Shown: positions 26,001-41,000, numbered from the stretch's first letter. The stretch is DNA of 64,000 bases from Trichostrongylus colubriformis (GCA_963978905.1 OZ022260.1:10157725-10221724), one strand, 5' to 3'. Program-made: numbers and translations. Notes: a model not told the origin generated them from the letters alone.

Positions 26001-29000
26001 GCTACGAAAGAGGCGGATCATATCAATTAGGTTCCAAAGCCCAGCGGCGCTCATTTTTGCCGAAAATTTCGTCCCACCTAGTCTTTCTAGACACTTAGCG
26101 GTTCTATCACTGACATCACCCCTACCAATGTCTCTAATTGGTCATTGATTTCTTTAGGGTGAGGTTCGATTGGTTGAATTTCCGCTTCGCGGCGTCGCAC
26201 TCGCGGCGCCGTCAGCATGACTTTCTGCAATCAGTTAGAATTCCGCTCAGTATGCAATGGGCTGGTATCGTAAAGGGCCTTCAGAGATTGCAGGTTGGAA
26301 GCTTTGGAAGTTCTTATATGCTGTGACAGTTGCTGTTTCAACGGATAGAAGTAAAAACAACTCGCCGCTCCACTCGCCACGGACGACCGCGCGGAAATTC
26401 GACCAATCGACCCCCACCCGATTCCATAGGTCACCCTGCCGTAACTTACCGGCATCCCAAAACTCCGTTTCACAGGAATCGCTCCGGCCACATTGAACAA
26501 AGCAATGCGTAGCTGGTAGTTCTCCGGTTCACGAGGGGTGATTACAATCGGAGGTGGTACTGGACCGTAGCTCAGCTAAATTTGTTCAATTCGCCAACGC
26601 TATCTATCTGCAGAACAGTTTACGGGACTCACCGGGAAAAGATCGACGAACATTCGCAGCTCTCCACATGGTGTGTTACCACCCATCTCCGTATATAGAG
26701 TTCTAGTCTCGACATGTTCCGGAACGAGGTTCATCTAAGATCGTAATATCGCTTGAATTTTTCGATGTTGGATTTTGAGAGCCTACTAGTTTTTCATGTA
26801 GCGGGATGAAGGATATTGGCACAACCGCTAATTTTCTCTATCAGGCTGTTTTGCGGCATTCTTTATACAGAATGCGACAAAAATATAGACCGTCTCATAA
26901 GCCTTACCATGAGAGGATAAAAAATAAAACTTTTGGCATTGACTATTCTCTTTTACGGAGTGGGGCGCGCATTCTAGCATTCAGAATCGTGGTGGCAGGT
27001 GGATGCAGTTTGGCCCATACAATGAGTTGTGGTACCAATTCGTCTACCCTAAACGGATAGAACGCTCCGTTGCCCTGAGCGAGCGTCGATGCGGAATATG
27101 GTCCCCGCACCATGAGAATGCGGGTGCGCGGCACCTGTCACTACACCACGTTCGCCCCGAAGCCTTACCATACTAGGAAGAAGGGAGATATCAACTTGCG
27201 GTAGCTCGCAGGTGATCACCAGGCAAGTCTTACCATCGCTCTGTAAGGGTAGTCTTAAAAGCAGTGATCGAGTTGTGTGGAGTAACACAGGGTTTGCGAC
27301 TGCCGCTAGTTCACCTCTACATACATCTAACATTTGGCAGTGATACTGTATCCACGGTAGCAGTAGTGTACCGCTTATAATTTTGCATTGTTGAATCCAC
27401 AGTGTCTGATGAATGCATTCTTACGGCACCATCTTACTTCACTCAACAAAGCTCATTTTGATTAGGTAGAAATGTCGAGGGACTTTTTATGTCGCTCAGT
27501 GGCATCTACAGTCGCCTGATACACTCAGGTGTCACTCACTACCTCCAATTGGTTCAACTTTGCCCCCCCCCACCCACCCATCGCACTAACATTTTAGATA
27601 AACAAAAAGGTGTTGCTCATGGAACATTGATCACAGAGGGAGGATATTCACTATTGTGGTTTCCGTCTAAGGGTCCGTGCGAAACGGAAAGCATTGACTC
27701 TTTATTACAAGACCCCCTCCCTACTCCAAAAAAATTCCCTTTGATTTTTGTTTCATTATTTAGAATTTGGCCCTTTTAAAAAGAGTTATAACATTCCATT
27801 TTAATAACCTTCTCTCGGTATTGGAGTTTCGCAGTGTGAAATGTGCTGCTAAGCGTTACCCTAAGTCACGCCGGTAACATCCTCAACTTCGGAAGGGCGT
27901 GGCCAAAGCTCACATAACAGAGGATGGGTTTGAAGAATTGTGGCCCTTCATGGACTAATCTATAACGATGTTTTGAAACACCCCACCAGACTGTATTGAC
28001 TTCTGAAATCGTCAGCAAGTTCGAACTTTTCTTTACTTTTTCGTGAGAACGTGCACATAAAAGTCTCGTAAAGTCAGCCGAACGAAGTTTAGGCGACATT
28101 ACGGCATGTCCTTTCTGCACTAGGCCGCTTAACGCTGTTCACAAAATTTGCTATTTCGTGTGATTATGAAAATAAAAAACCCACCCTTGACAGTACATAA
28201 AGAGCAACTTGTTGCAGTGGACGCCCCACGATCTTTTCTCGATTCGCTTTTCGTACTTTCAACTTTTCATCTGGCGATAGATCCTGAAAATATCGACTAG
28301 TGTTCGATGACAACGATTGCATGTCAAACTCACAGCGAGAAGGGTTTGTTATTCACTTATCTATTCACTTATTTATCTAATATTTTTCTGCATGTCTTAG
28401 ACGATCAGTCTTGGTGAAGTACAGATGAGGTAAGAAAACCAACTAAATAAAACCACAAATGATTTTATAAAGGTAATTTTGCTAGACCAACCACACAGTA
28501 CTAGCAGCAGCTGGGCTCATGGAACCCTTGTCTGTAAGGAATATCCCAGGACACTTGAATCACGTCAGGACCACGACATTATGGCAGCCACGCCCCTTAA
28601 CGCGCTGCTAACTCACTATGGAACCGGTAAAACGTTCGCGTGGTGCTTTGATCTTTATTCAGTATCGTGACGCACATCCGTTCAAGGATGCGTAAATGAA
28701 TGCACTTATTCGGGGGTGTGTACCCTTATGTCCGGATTTCGCACCGCGGCATGTCACAAGCGAAATGCGGACGAGCTGAAGGCGCTGTGTTGTTGGGTCC
28801 CGAAGCGATTACAAGTCAACTGCGTATCGCGCCCCTAGCATTACCGTGTAATCGTTCTGAGACCCAACTACAGCGACACGCATAGCTCGCACACACTGCG
28901 TTGCACGCCGCTCGTCGTCGTGCGAAATCGTGACATGAGGGTACACACCCTTATTCGGGCCGTCTCAGTGTGTGGTATGGGTAATTAAGCCTAGGAACTT

Positions 29001-32000
29001 CCCACACGTCCTATTTTGTTCTAGAATATCCTTGAAACACAATTTCTAGTCCCTTGAACTTGCGCTTCAGAGAACCGTAGATCAGATGGGTCTTTTTCAG
29101 TACCGAGTGGTATATTCACAAAAAACGAAAGGGGGGGGGGGGGGGGGGGCGGGTGATATGGAAGGCAAGCTTCCAATTTATTGGTTCGGTGTGTTCCATT
29201 TGCAATAGGCTTTTGTCAGAATTTATTAGCCGTACCCACTCGAAATGGTCTCCTCTGCGTTGAAATGGATATCAAAAGAGCGCGCAAGATGCCATTTTTC
29301 GTGCACGAATTACAAGAGCAGGCGGAAGTATAAACGTGGAATTACTCAGAATAAAGACTTACCACATTCTGCGTTCGCTCACCATGCTGAGCAATTGAGG
29401 CACGCTTGGCGCGTACCTCATCGCCTCGTTGCCATTTCAGCATTTGATGTGCGTCACATTGCTGTAACATTCACAGGCTATAGTCTTCATGCGTTCAATG
29501 AACGATTCCAAATGAAACATACCGCTTTCTTCGAGGACTCGTCTTCCTTTTCCTTATTTTCCTTATTTTCCTCAGCATGGAGCGTGCTCAAGCCGGAACG
29601 GAAGGAAGCATCACCGCCTTCCTTTCCGGCTTTGGCGCGCTCGCCCATTGCCTTATCGCATCTGAAGATCACAGTTAAATGGCTCTGAAAGTCTGTAACA
29701 AGGCGAAATGTTTTCTTGTGGCTGACCTTTTCCAATGATTGCAGCTGGTAAGTAACAACTCGTCTGAGAACGCGTGTGTAAAATAAGATGAGGGCGTGAC
29801 GTCGGACAAAAGGTACGACGTGTCGCGCGGGAATGAGAGTTAAAGACACCAGAAGGATACTACAACGATGCTGAGTTATGGGCAAAAGCTTCGGTGCCGG
29901 ACGGGACTCGAACCCGCACTTCATCCTCTAAAGGATGAAGTGCGGGTTCGAGTCCCGTCCGGCACCGAAGCTTTTGCCCATAACTCAGCATCGTTGTAGT
30001 AACTTTCGCATCGCGAGCTGCGGCGATTAACAGCAGTTATCAAAAAAATTAAAAATATCAACACCAGAAGGAGGTAATTTTGGCCTACGGTGGAACAGAC
30101 GTAGTGTGGACGAGTTCAAGTGGCCGCCATTGCACAAACTCGCCAATTTGACGCCTTGGCATGGTGCCAAGAGGAGATGTTTCTATTATAAATTTGTTTT
30201 TCCCGTCTACTTTTTCCTTTCTTCTTTCTTATATGGTTTCTAGATGTACTTACATGAATGCTAATGTAGTTGGGAATGGCCACTCCACTGCGCTGGGAGT
30301 CAGGTGCTACAACTAATGTTGGACCGCGGCCAGTCTCCTACAGCGGGCAACTCGGAAAGTCAGTGCGATGGTGCGAATGAGGCGCGAATACACACTGCAG
30401 CGATGCACTTTTGAATCCGGGTTTTTTCACCGATTATCGCTTCTAACCTTCTGCGTTCGTTACAAAATGCTCATTTCTTTGTATTTTTCTCTTGTTTCGG
30501 ACCCCTTCCGGTTCCTCTAAGGCTGCTTTCATACTTTGCGGCGCTTGCTTCGCCGGCTGTAATCGAAGTACAAGCCGCCGACAACACTAATGCTGTTGCG
30601 ACGCGCTGTATTTGTAACGCTCGACTGCAGAATACTACGGCATGATGACCGTGGCGAAAGCCCGCGCAAATCTGTAATTAAAGCGCACGCGTATCTTGCC
30701 CTAGTTTGGACCATGCCAAGGTTGTCGTCAGGATTTAAATTTTGCCACGGATTAGCGCGGGCTCACGTCACCACTGTATAGTTCGGTCGATCATTATAAG
30801 CGGAGCGCATTGCCAGTGCCGCCGCTGACCACGGCGACGAGCAGATGATGTTGCGGCCGTCGACGCCGGTGCCGCAAAGTATATATGCAACCATGCACAT
30901 TGAGATTCTTTCGTTCTCGATCCAATGTGATGCGCGCGGAGAGCAGCTTCATTTCACAGAAATCTGCGACCTCACAGACATTTGTGCCATGTCGCGTTGG
31001 GATCTGGCTTTACATATCCCGAAGCACTTCATATATTGGTGGAATAACAATGTCAATAATAGTGAAAGGGGTGTTGTAGGTGATAAGGAATCCCCTAAAA
31101 TCATTCAAAAACCAAGGATTTAGGAAGCTAATCTGCATCGGAATCCGCCGCAAAAGACGCACCTCTGAGCTTTGGTGGAGGTGGCTTTTTTAACTCCGGC
31201 CACCTTTCTTGGCTCGGTCCGCCTCCAAGCGACGAGTATCCCTGATTGGCTTGAGTGGGAGGGGTAAAAGAGGGCTTGAAGCGCCGGCACGCTTTCGTTA
31301 AGAGGAATTTTGAACAGCTGATTATATTTTTCATTGTATTTGATTCCTGACAGTGACTCGTAGAGTTCGCGAGTTTTTCCTTTCTATTCTTTTTTTCTTT
31401 TCCATTACTTCTCACTTGTTGTCTCCGCTCGTTTGCAGTTAACGATGGGGTGCTTTTTAAGTTTTTGCATTGTTTTCACGCTGTTTTTGCCCACTGATTA
31501 CTTGACTGCAAGCCAATGGAAGAGTCATCCGGACTACCCGCTTCTTGACAGAATGGTCGTCCGCGTTAAGAATCAATATTAGAAAGGGCTTTTATTTCTC
31601 GGATTTCTTGCCAATTACTTCCGTTTTCTCTTCACCCGTATTACTGATCATCTCTACCGTCGTATTATTATAACTATTTTCACATTTCACATTTCGTCCG
31701 ATTTTTCCCTATCACTGCCTTTAAGTAGTAAAGTATTAGGGTGTCCACAAAGTTCGTTGGCCATTTGTAAACAGCGTCGCGTTACGCAGCGCGTTGTGAT
31801 TTTGCACAATGATTTCGCAATACTGAAAGTACTCGCGATGGGCTATCTTCTGAACTCGCTAGCTCTCAATTTCCTTTCCTGCTCTTCCCACAATAAAGCA
31901 GTGAAGATGAGTGATAGTCACCACTACTACTACAACCTGGGTATCTCCAGACGTCAGGCCACGACCAGGAGTCAGCAGTTTGGTGATAACACCCCTTCTA

Positions 32001-35000
32001 AGAACTGAATGTCAAAATGGTGGACTCGCTTCACCAATGGAAACTATGGCATCGAAGATAAAAATCAGTGATAAGTGATAAAATCAGTGGCGTCGTCCAC
32101 TACAGCATCCTATCCAACAATGCCACAGTGACGGCAGAGACTCTCTCTTAATAATTGCAGGAGGTCAAGATGAAGCTGCCGCCTTGTCCCAGAAACTTGC
32201 AAATCCGTGGTTGCTCTGGGACAACGCGCGCCCCCACGAAGCAAAAGATACTCAGGCCGTCCTGGACAGGCTGGGCATCAACACGGTCACGCATCCACAG
32301 TATAGCTCGGACACCAGTCCATGCGATTACCACATCTTCCGGTCCATGCGAAATTTCTTGGACGGAAAACAGCTGAAGAACGAGAGCGACCTCGAGGACG
32401 TGATGGAGGACTGGGTCGAGTCGCGCCCGGCCTGCTTTTGGGAGGATCGAGTTGCCTCTCTACCTGTTCGCTGGCGAAGGGTGCTGGGTATGCATGGAGA
32501 TCATATCATGGACCGGTAAGTTCAACTTGGTGAGTTATCTTTACAAGCTCTGGAAAAAACGAATGGCCAACGAACTTTGTGGACACCCTAATAGCATGAA
32601 TATCGGCTGAAGCGCGTATTGGTCATTTCAAACCCAGTTGCGAACTTAGTGCCAACAAACCAGATCCGTCCAAAAACTCACTGCTCATACTCCTGTTGTA
32701 TTTGTGAATGCCAGAACTCGATCCCGAGAATTTTGATGCCGATGTCGTTCTGCTTTTCGATTATCTCTGGTGGTTCCACTAACATCTTCTTACAGTACCT
32801 GAACGACTGGCAATCAGAAAGATGATTCTCTGGTTAAAAGCCTTTTATACAGACCCTCTAAGCGTGGCCAGTGGTGTCTGTTGATCTCTCCACTGTAGTT
32901 CGCCCTGAATTGTATACTGGGAACTAAGTCCAACGGTAGCTCGCCATTTGGTAAGAAGACGATTCTCGAGGTCAATCTTAGTTGTGCCGATCGTATCATC
33001 TAAACTAAGAGATTTCTCTAAATTTTCTTTCACCCTTAAATAGAAGCATGAGCCCGTAGTGCGTGTTCTGTAAGATAGGTATCGATTTTACGCGCTCACC
33101 ACTAATTATTTTCCTGTAATCCATTACGGTAATGCTCAGATCTTTTTCAACAGGAATATTAACTTCCATCTCGATACATTCGCCAAAGATGGGCTCCAGT
33201 GTGTCGGCTCGATACTTTTTCTTCAAGCTAATCTGAACACATACATCTTCTAAATCACGTTTCCTTTCAAATCCGCTGCGAATTACCTTCTTCTTGCCAC
33301 ATCTAATGAGTAGATACGGATCACACATGCCGTTTTTACGTTGTGAAACCAATTTCTTCGCTTCGACGATATAAACCCTCAGAAGGCATTTCACAGTACC
33401 GAGAAATTCGACGCCAGGTGGATCCAGAAGTACTGGAATATATAGAAATGAAAGGGTTCGATAACCTACTTTGTTCATATCGCCTCCGAATAACACCCCG
33501 AATATTAGGTCTCTCCCCTGATGCACCCACTATTTCCTTTCACGTGCACCTCCTCACCCCCACCCCCTCTCCCAATTTGAATCTTTGCGATGCAACAAAG
33601 GCGGGTTTGGATCGTGAATGGTATACATTCACGATTGCTGAAGCTTACCTAGTGACCAGATTACCTCCTTGCCATCTTCCAAGGGAATTCTAATTTGATC
33701 CAATTTGATCATCAAACATGTGGTTCCTTTGGTGCACGTTCAACCCTATTTGGGCAATGTAAACGGTGTTGGGCCAAAAAGAGTTGCAAAAAGTGTGCTG
33801 TGGAGATGGATTTTCCTATCACACTTCCATATGCCAATCCCCAATATGAAAATAATACCCCAAAACCAATCAAATACCTCTCTGTACCTCTCATAAAACA
33901 GACCAAGGTCCTTAGTGGAAGCAATGGGCCCACTAGGCACGTGGGCGGACTCACACCAACTCTTGCGCCCTTGTTATCGCTGGGCTCTGCCCCGTTTTGT
34001 GCGAAGAACCAGTAGTGATTGGCGCGGATCCTCCCATCGCAATGCAGTTCGCTTTACGCGCCCACGCACAGCCTTTGAACTGGACACTCCTAGTCTGGGG
34101 CAGCACCTTATCCACGTACCAGTATCATCTTTGTCGGTGATTGGTGTGATAAAGACTTTTCCCTTGAGCTCACCACTCTTCTGCTTTTCTTCAGGATCAT
34201 CGTAGTTTCCCTGAAAATAAAAACAACCCAACTTAGACATAGATTTTTTTTCGAAAAACTCCAAAAAAAAAACAAACCCTGGAGCTTTTCACGAAGATGA
34301 ATTTATCGAGGAAGTCTTCAAATCCATTGTATTCGTTGACATCTTCCAATGCATCGTGAAATACCTTCAGGTGTTCCATGCCGGATCTTTAAGTGGAGGG
34401 ATATGATCTCCAAAAATGGCCATCATACCGATGCTAGTAAAGCTTACTCTTCGAATCCAGGTGCTTTTTCGTGAAATCCGAGAGAAGCGTAGTACTTGCA
34501 CCACCAATCGAGTGCCGGCATACCTTCCTTACTCAAAGAAGGAATCAAAGGAGTTGCCGCCAGTTCTGCGTCTTCTGCCTCAATCACTTTATCGTACTTG
34601 GACCAATCGTTCTTGTCGGGTACCTCCTTCTATAATTTAACATTTAAATACTCATTCTATCTCTCTGCGCTTTCAAAAAATTTGTATAATCGCTGACACT
34701 TTCTCGTAACTTTACCTTTTTTGATGGAACTCTGGTGTATCGATTAAAGTTCGTGATGTGGCAGACACCCACAAGAGGTGTCCTCTTAAAAGCTCTTGTG
34801 TCATATAAATTAATCACGAGCGGTGGACTAAATTCTAAGTTGGAAGGTAGCGAAACCTAAATGCGAGATTTTTGATGGTAAAATAATTTTCTGCAATTTT
34901 TGAAGGCACTCCCGTCTCAAGCCGCCGTAACGTTTATACTAGAGGCAGAGGTAGCCTAAAGCAATGGGCATGGCTATCTGGTACCCCCACTGGTACACGT

Positions 35001-38000
35001 TTTTGCCTCATGAATACGCGACAGTGGGGAATGTCAGTTGATTATATGTAGTACAGGATCACATTCCCAGTTACCATAACCCTTGCCGCTACACTGTACA
35101 TACAGTAACTTCTGGCATCAATTTTCTGTGTATCTGAGCTGTTTTAGCAGGTAATAGCCATTATACGAAGCACATTTGCATACAATCTGACATGCGCTAT
35201 TCTTGAAAAATTGCAGACCTTTCACCCTTCAAGAACAACTGCACTATATTTTACGTCAAGCACTATGGTAGTCGAGGAGGTGGCCCCATACAACGTACAA
35301 TCGTGTGTGAATGTCGGCGGTAGGCAGTCATTCATTCGCCCCAATCGTAGCCTTTCACATACCAAAGCGAGATGCTTTGGACTCTTCCCTGTTTTGTGAC
35401 TAAGGAGCATTAGGAGCCGATTTGTAGACAAAGTTTAGGGATCTGAGCGAAGCGCTTGGGCTGCGCTTGGACGGTAATCCAGTGGGCGCCGTCTGGATTA
35501 CCACAGAGCCCTCATATTGTATGCTCGTCCAAGATCCGCTCCAGAGCGCCCCTTGAAGTCGGCAAAAACTCACCATGGGAAAAGTGATAAGCGGAGTCTC
35601 AAAGTTTGGATCTTTGACCACGTTTGCAATGGGATCTGTTCGAGTCTCCAAGTCACCGATGATGATCTCCAGGAAAGGTTTTCGAATAGAAAGAAACTGG
35701 AATAACCAGTTGATCAAGAAAAATCAGCTGAAAATTTCGGAGTTTGTATTCAAAAAATTTGACAGCTAAAAATTGTGCGTGACGACCTCCCAAGTTATGG
35801 TAAGCTTGTGCATGAAAAAACTGTGATTTCTGCTACATATTTCATATATCAACCGCTGCATCTTCTACATAGCCATCTTGGAAGATGTAGTGTGCAAAAA
35901 TAAACTTGCCTGATATTTCTTAAGATTTCTCACTCCCCAGCAAAGTATCTGAATAGCAAAGGTCTGGAATTGTGGCCTCAATTCTCCAGGTACTTCGAAT
36001 CGATCACTGAAAAAAGGCAATATTTTCGGGGTTGCTTTCCTACAAAACTTCCAAGTATCCGCTTACTCGACAGCTTTCCTAATTGGCAAAAGAGGTAAGC
36101 AATCTCTAGTGGATTTATCTTCACAGAACAATTCGAAGCATGCCAGAATCGCACCTCTAAACAAAGAACGTCAGTTACGAAGGTTGTGAGAAATACAGCG
36201 CTTCGCATGATGTTACAACCACCCATAAATGTCTAAAAACTTTGTTTACAAAAAAACTCTTCAGGTTAAAGACACCGGAAGGGGGTAATTTTGGCTTATG
36301 GTAGAACAGACCTAGTGTGGATGAGTTTAAGTGGCCGTCATTGCCCAAACTTGCCAATTTGACGCCTTGGCATGGTGACAAAAGGAGATGTTTCTATCAT
36401 AAATTTGTTTTTTCCTTTTCTTTTTACTTTGTTCTTTCATATATTGCTCCTAGATGTACTTACATGAATGCTAATGTAGTTGGGAGTGGCTACTCCACTG
36501 CGCTGGGAGTCAGGTGCTACAACTAACGTTGGCCCGCGGCCCGTCTCCTACAGCGGACAACTCGGAAAGTCACTGTGTTGGATGCAAATGGGATGCGAAT
36601 ATACACCGCAGCGTCGCGCTTTTGAGTCCGGGTTTCTTCGCCTATTATCGCTTCTAACCTTGAGTATTCGTTACAAAATGCTCATTTCTCTGCATCTTTC
36701 TCTTGTTTCGGACCCCCTCCGGTTCCTTTAAAGGAGTCATGGCGTTCTAACACCAAGTTTTAGCTGAGAAACGCGGAAATTTTTTCTCTTCATTTATTTT
36801 TAAAATGCCGTTTTCACTATTCTTCAAAACAATACAGCCACTGAACAGCATTTGAAGCATTCGTCATCGTGGAAACAGAGGGAAAACTGCTGATTCTGAG
36901 AGCATCTGGTCCTTCATTACTTCGAATAGCCAAAAATTTTGATGATCTGGGTCCATATGAGGTTTTTCAGGATGTTTAGTCCATTTGCTGCCACGCTTCG
37001 ATGACAGTCTTTTTAAACTTCCTAATGCCTTCCAAATGGCATCTTTCGGCCTGAATTCTTCTGACCATGAAGCTCCATGTAGTGTTCCTTCGAAAAAGGT
37101 CCATGTAGTGTTCCACCAGGTAAAGGTCGGGGCCATTCCTCATCCGGGTCAGAAGGTATATTCGGTGACGGCTTCACCATGATCGAGTGCTCTGGTTGGC
37201 ATGAAATGGCCCATTAATTTGCACGAAAACAAGATTTTGGTGAAGATTTGGAACGCAAGACGAGAGAAGAGTGCGAACACTCGGTAAGCAGATGGTTCAT
37301 CCTTCCGAGAACGAAACAAAATTTCGAATGATTATTTGACCCCACGCCATTACACCTCCTTTGAAGTTTTTTGAGAATTCAAGTCTGTCCCCCGTGCAAT
37401 AGTGCCGGCTGCCATCCGGGATGTCATAGCTGAACCTTTTTTCGCATCAGAAAGAACAAACTGAGAGGAAAAAACGAATTGAAAGGTGTGCAAACTTAAG
37501 GGAGTTTTCGGACAATTCAGGTGGCATTATGCAGAGCACTGTATTATTTTCCCTACATTCACATGATATAGCCCATTATCCATATCCCACCTGAGGTAAC
37601 ATTCCAGACATGGTTCAAAGGAATCGTGCACGTGTATCTCTGGCACTCATATATTTATGTTGTATTTGCTTAAGAAGTTCCGAATGGAAAGTTTCATGTA
37701 AAAAGTGAGAGTCTGGCCGAGATACAGCTCCACAAAGTGGCGGATGACGGGGCGGGGCTTCCTAGTGGGTGACTCTCCCCGTCATCGCTACAGTCGAAGA
37801 CGCAGAGTGGGAACAGAAAGTTGCGCGAACAGTCTCACTCCCCATCTCCTACCGCAGCGGACGACGTGTTGGGCACTTACTCCGAGGCCCTGCTCTCTCG
37901 ACCACCACTTTGAGGAGCTGTATCTTACAAGGGAAGGATACCAGGACACCGTGGCCATTCGAGATGAGATGTATATTGCCTAATGCGGTTTTGACGGGTA

Positions 38001-41000
38001 ATCTCAAATCAGTTTTCAAAATCTGCAAAGCGACTCTCTGAATGGAGTTATGGAGTTTTTGGAAAAAACGGCTTCACGTTGGATCGTGGTTTTCATCACA
38101 GCGGCGGTAAATGCGAGGGCATCCATGGTTGTAGTGTGGCACAGATGGCACGGAGCATTCGGGCTCTCAATAGGCTGACCATGGATCGGGGTCTGCGCCT
38201 GGAAGCTTTTTGCATTGCATGAAATTTCTTCCTTTGTGCTTGAGTTGCTTGAAGAGCTTTTATGTTAATATGCATGCATTTCAAGGTTCAAAATTATGTA
38301 TGGGTTGGTTTACTATCCCTGTTTTCAGGATTGCGAAAACTCCGTGATTCGGCATATTCAAGGAAGACTCTCATAACGCACGAATTAGACGTTGTTGCGT
38401 AAAACGATTACGATATTCGCGCTCAGGGGGTCGAGTTCACTCTGTGCTAATTTTCAGCCAAATCGTGTTTTTAGCACAACTTCGCAAAATGAGGGGTGGC
38501 CAAGGGATAAAGTGGCAGGTTTTGGATTTTCTTCTGCAAAAATCCTGTTAAACTTGCCCATCGCACTAAGCGTATGTAACAAGCGTCAAAAAAGAGCATT
38601 TCCTTGGCAAGGGTCAACGACTTCTCCTTTGTTCAATGTGTTGCCACCCAATTAGCCCGCTTCCGAAATTTTCCGAAATTTGCTCAAGTTCTCGAATTGG
38701 CTAGAAACTTGTTTCTAGGGGTAATTTGACACCCTGAACACGAATCGCATTAGTTTTGCACGAGAATGACTGGCTCGCGCGCTATGGTCTCCCGAACGTT
38801 CCGTGTGATAGTATTATTTCTTCAAAAAAACCTCTATAACTCCATTCGGAAAGTCGTTTTGCAGATTTTGAAAGCCGATTTGAGATCACCGTTCAAAACT
38901 GCATTAGGCGATATACATCTCATCTCGAATGGCCACGGTGACCTGGTATCCTTCCCTTGTTAGCCGGATTCTCACTTTTTGGAACTTTGTGTGTGGCCCT
39001 TATTAAGTAAATACAACATAACTATAGGGGTAATAGAATAATTTAGATTCCGCCCACGATTACTCTGACATCGCTGAAGTCAGTGCTCTACGTGTTGCAT
39101 CGTAGGCACAAAACTAAGTAGTGTACGCTGTCCACGAGACCATACCTGGACCTTCCGAATTGAAAAAGAAGTGTGTTCCATTTCGGTCTAGCTCGTGAAT
39201 CTGTCGCCGTACATATCACAGTCGGACTCACTTCGAAGCGACCAAGAAAAATCTGCAAATTTGGCTGCCAATTACCGTATACCCTAGGATGGTTCTGAAA
39301 CAAGCTGAAATCCAGTCATACTTCACTGCCATTCTTTTGTTCTCCACGAGTTTCTACCAGAACTGTCGGCGGATTCACACTGATTTGACGTTTACCACCC
39401 GGAATAAGAACCTGAATGTGATACATTGATGTGTCAAATGTAAACCTCTCGAATGTTCTACACCTTTAGCTTACCCGATCAAATATGAGCGTCTCATTCC
39501 AGACAGGATTTTGTGAATCTTCTACGACCAATGTCTGCTTTGCTTTTGTGAGAAATGTTGCACGAACAAACGCTCGAGCAGAATTTTTTACAACTGGGAG
39601 AAGATCCTGAAAGTTCAGGCGTGATATCGGCTAGGAGGGGTTTGCATATTGTTGACAAATATGCTACAAAATCTTAAGGAATCCGAATACAGTCCGTTGA
39701 AAACACCGTGACTAAACTTTGTAGAGATTTTTTGACAGATTTCTCGTGTCTATCAGAATTGGCATGCTTAATAAGCTTTGAAGAACAGTTTCTATGCAAA
39801 TCAGAAAAAAATAGGACATTTTTTATCATGTGGCTTCTGCACCATTTCATTTCATAAAAGTGAACCTCGTGGTATTAATGATGAGGTACGGAACAGTAGC
39901 TAATGCTTACTGCTTCCTTGGCACGGTGCTTTTCCTTGATAAAAGATCCATTTGGAACGAGAAATGTCATAAAACGGTGCGTGTGATACACACACGCAGC
40001 AAATCAACCGTTTCTTTCGAAATCACATAGTAAGTATTCTACAAATCTTATTCAACATACTGATTCTGATAAAGACGAATTTCTGCCAAGGACCTCTACG
40101 AACTATAGTTACGGCGTTTTGAGAGGTACGTCTGTACCTACGATACGTACGATACAATGATGTTGAGCAGGTGAAGATGGCCTAAAGAATTTGCCGACCT
40201 ATAGTAAAACCCATGGTATAGAGTGGGAGCCTAGGATCCCTCGCCCCACATCCTTCTCAGTTTTTCCCGACTGGGTTTGCCTTGACAGGTCGCGTTTATA
40301 GTAATAAAACCTGCGTTTTTGCGGAATCGTGAAATCTGCGGAATATGGTAAGGGTACGTATCGATTGGGAGTTTGCGTTTTCATGGAAATGCGGAATTGT
40401 GGAATTTGTGGAGAAGAATCAGATAATATCGAATTCCGAGCTCCACCGAGTCGAGGGAATTAGAAAAATGGTGATTCCACTATCCCGCATCTGTCCAAAA
40501 ACACAGAGCCGCATTTTCACGGAAGCCCCTATTCCAGCACTATGAACGCAGCCTGTTCTGTTCTGTTTATATATTCTTATTTATTTGAGATACGTCAGCG
40601 TGTACGAGATCTTAGTAATCCGTAGCACATAACCCATCCGTTTGGGGCTGAACTCGAGTCTGTTCCGAGACTAATTACGTCTCGCAGAATTGTAACTTGT
40701 TGTTTCTTTGAAAATCCTCCTATTTACCCTACTATGTATGATTAGATATGCACAGCTACTTTGTAGTTCTCAGTAATTACTTGCTTCTGACGTAGAAAGG
40801 TCGCCAACAGCGTTGACGATGGAGCTTCCAGCAAATCTGTGTGCACGAAGCTAGTAAGTTCTGCATAGTATGTCTCTTTGCTAGTTTCTGGAGTTTGCTG
40901 TGCTTTGCCATTCTCTTGTAGCAACTAACTTGTAAAGCTTTATCACTTCGCTTACGTCAATTCTCTCTATCACCTTTTCCGGCACTGATCACCCAGATCA

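Noticed and set aside
29487..29700. Minus-strand segment with good acceptor and donor encoding a Glu/Lys-rich peptide
   Set aside because: Entering from exon 37 (phase 2) gives an immediate stop, and it has no ferlin similarity. It could be an alternative exon, but I cannot support it.
31128..31415. Pro-rich minus-strand frame
   Set aside because: No splice phase fits and no domain is visible, so it is likely intronic.
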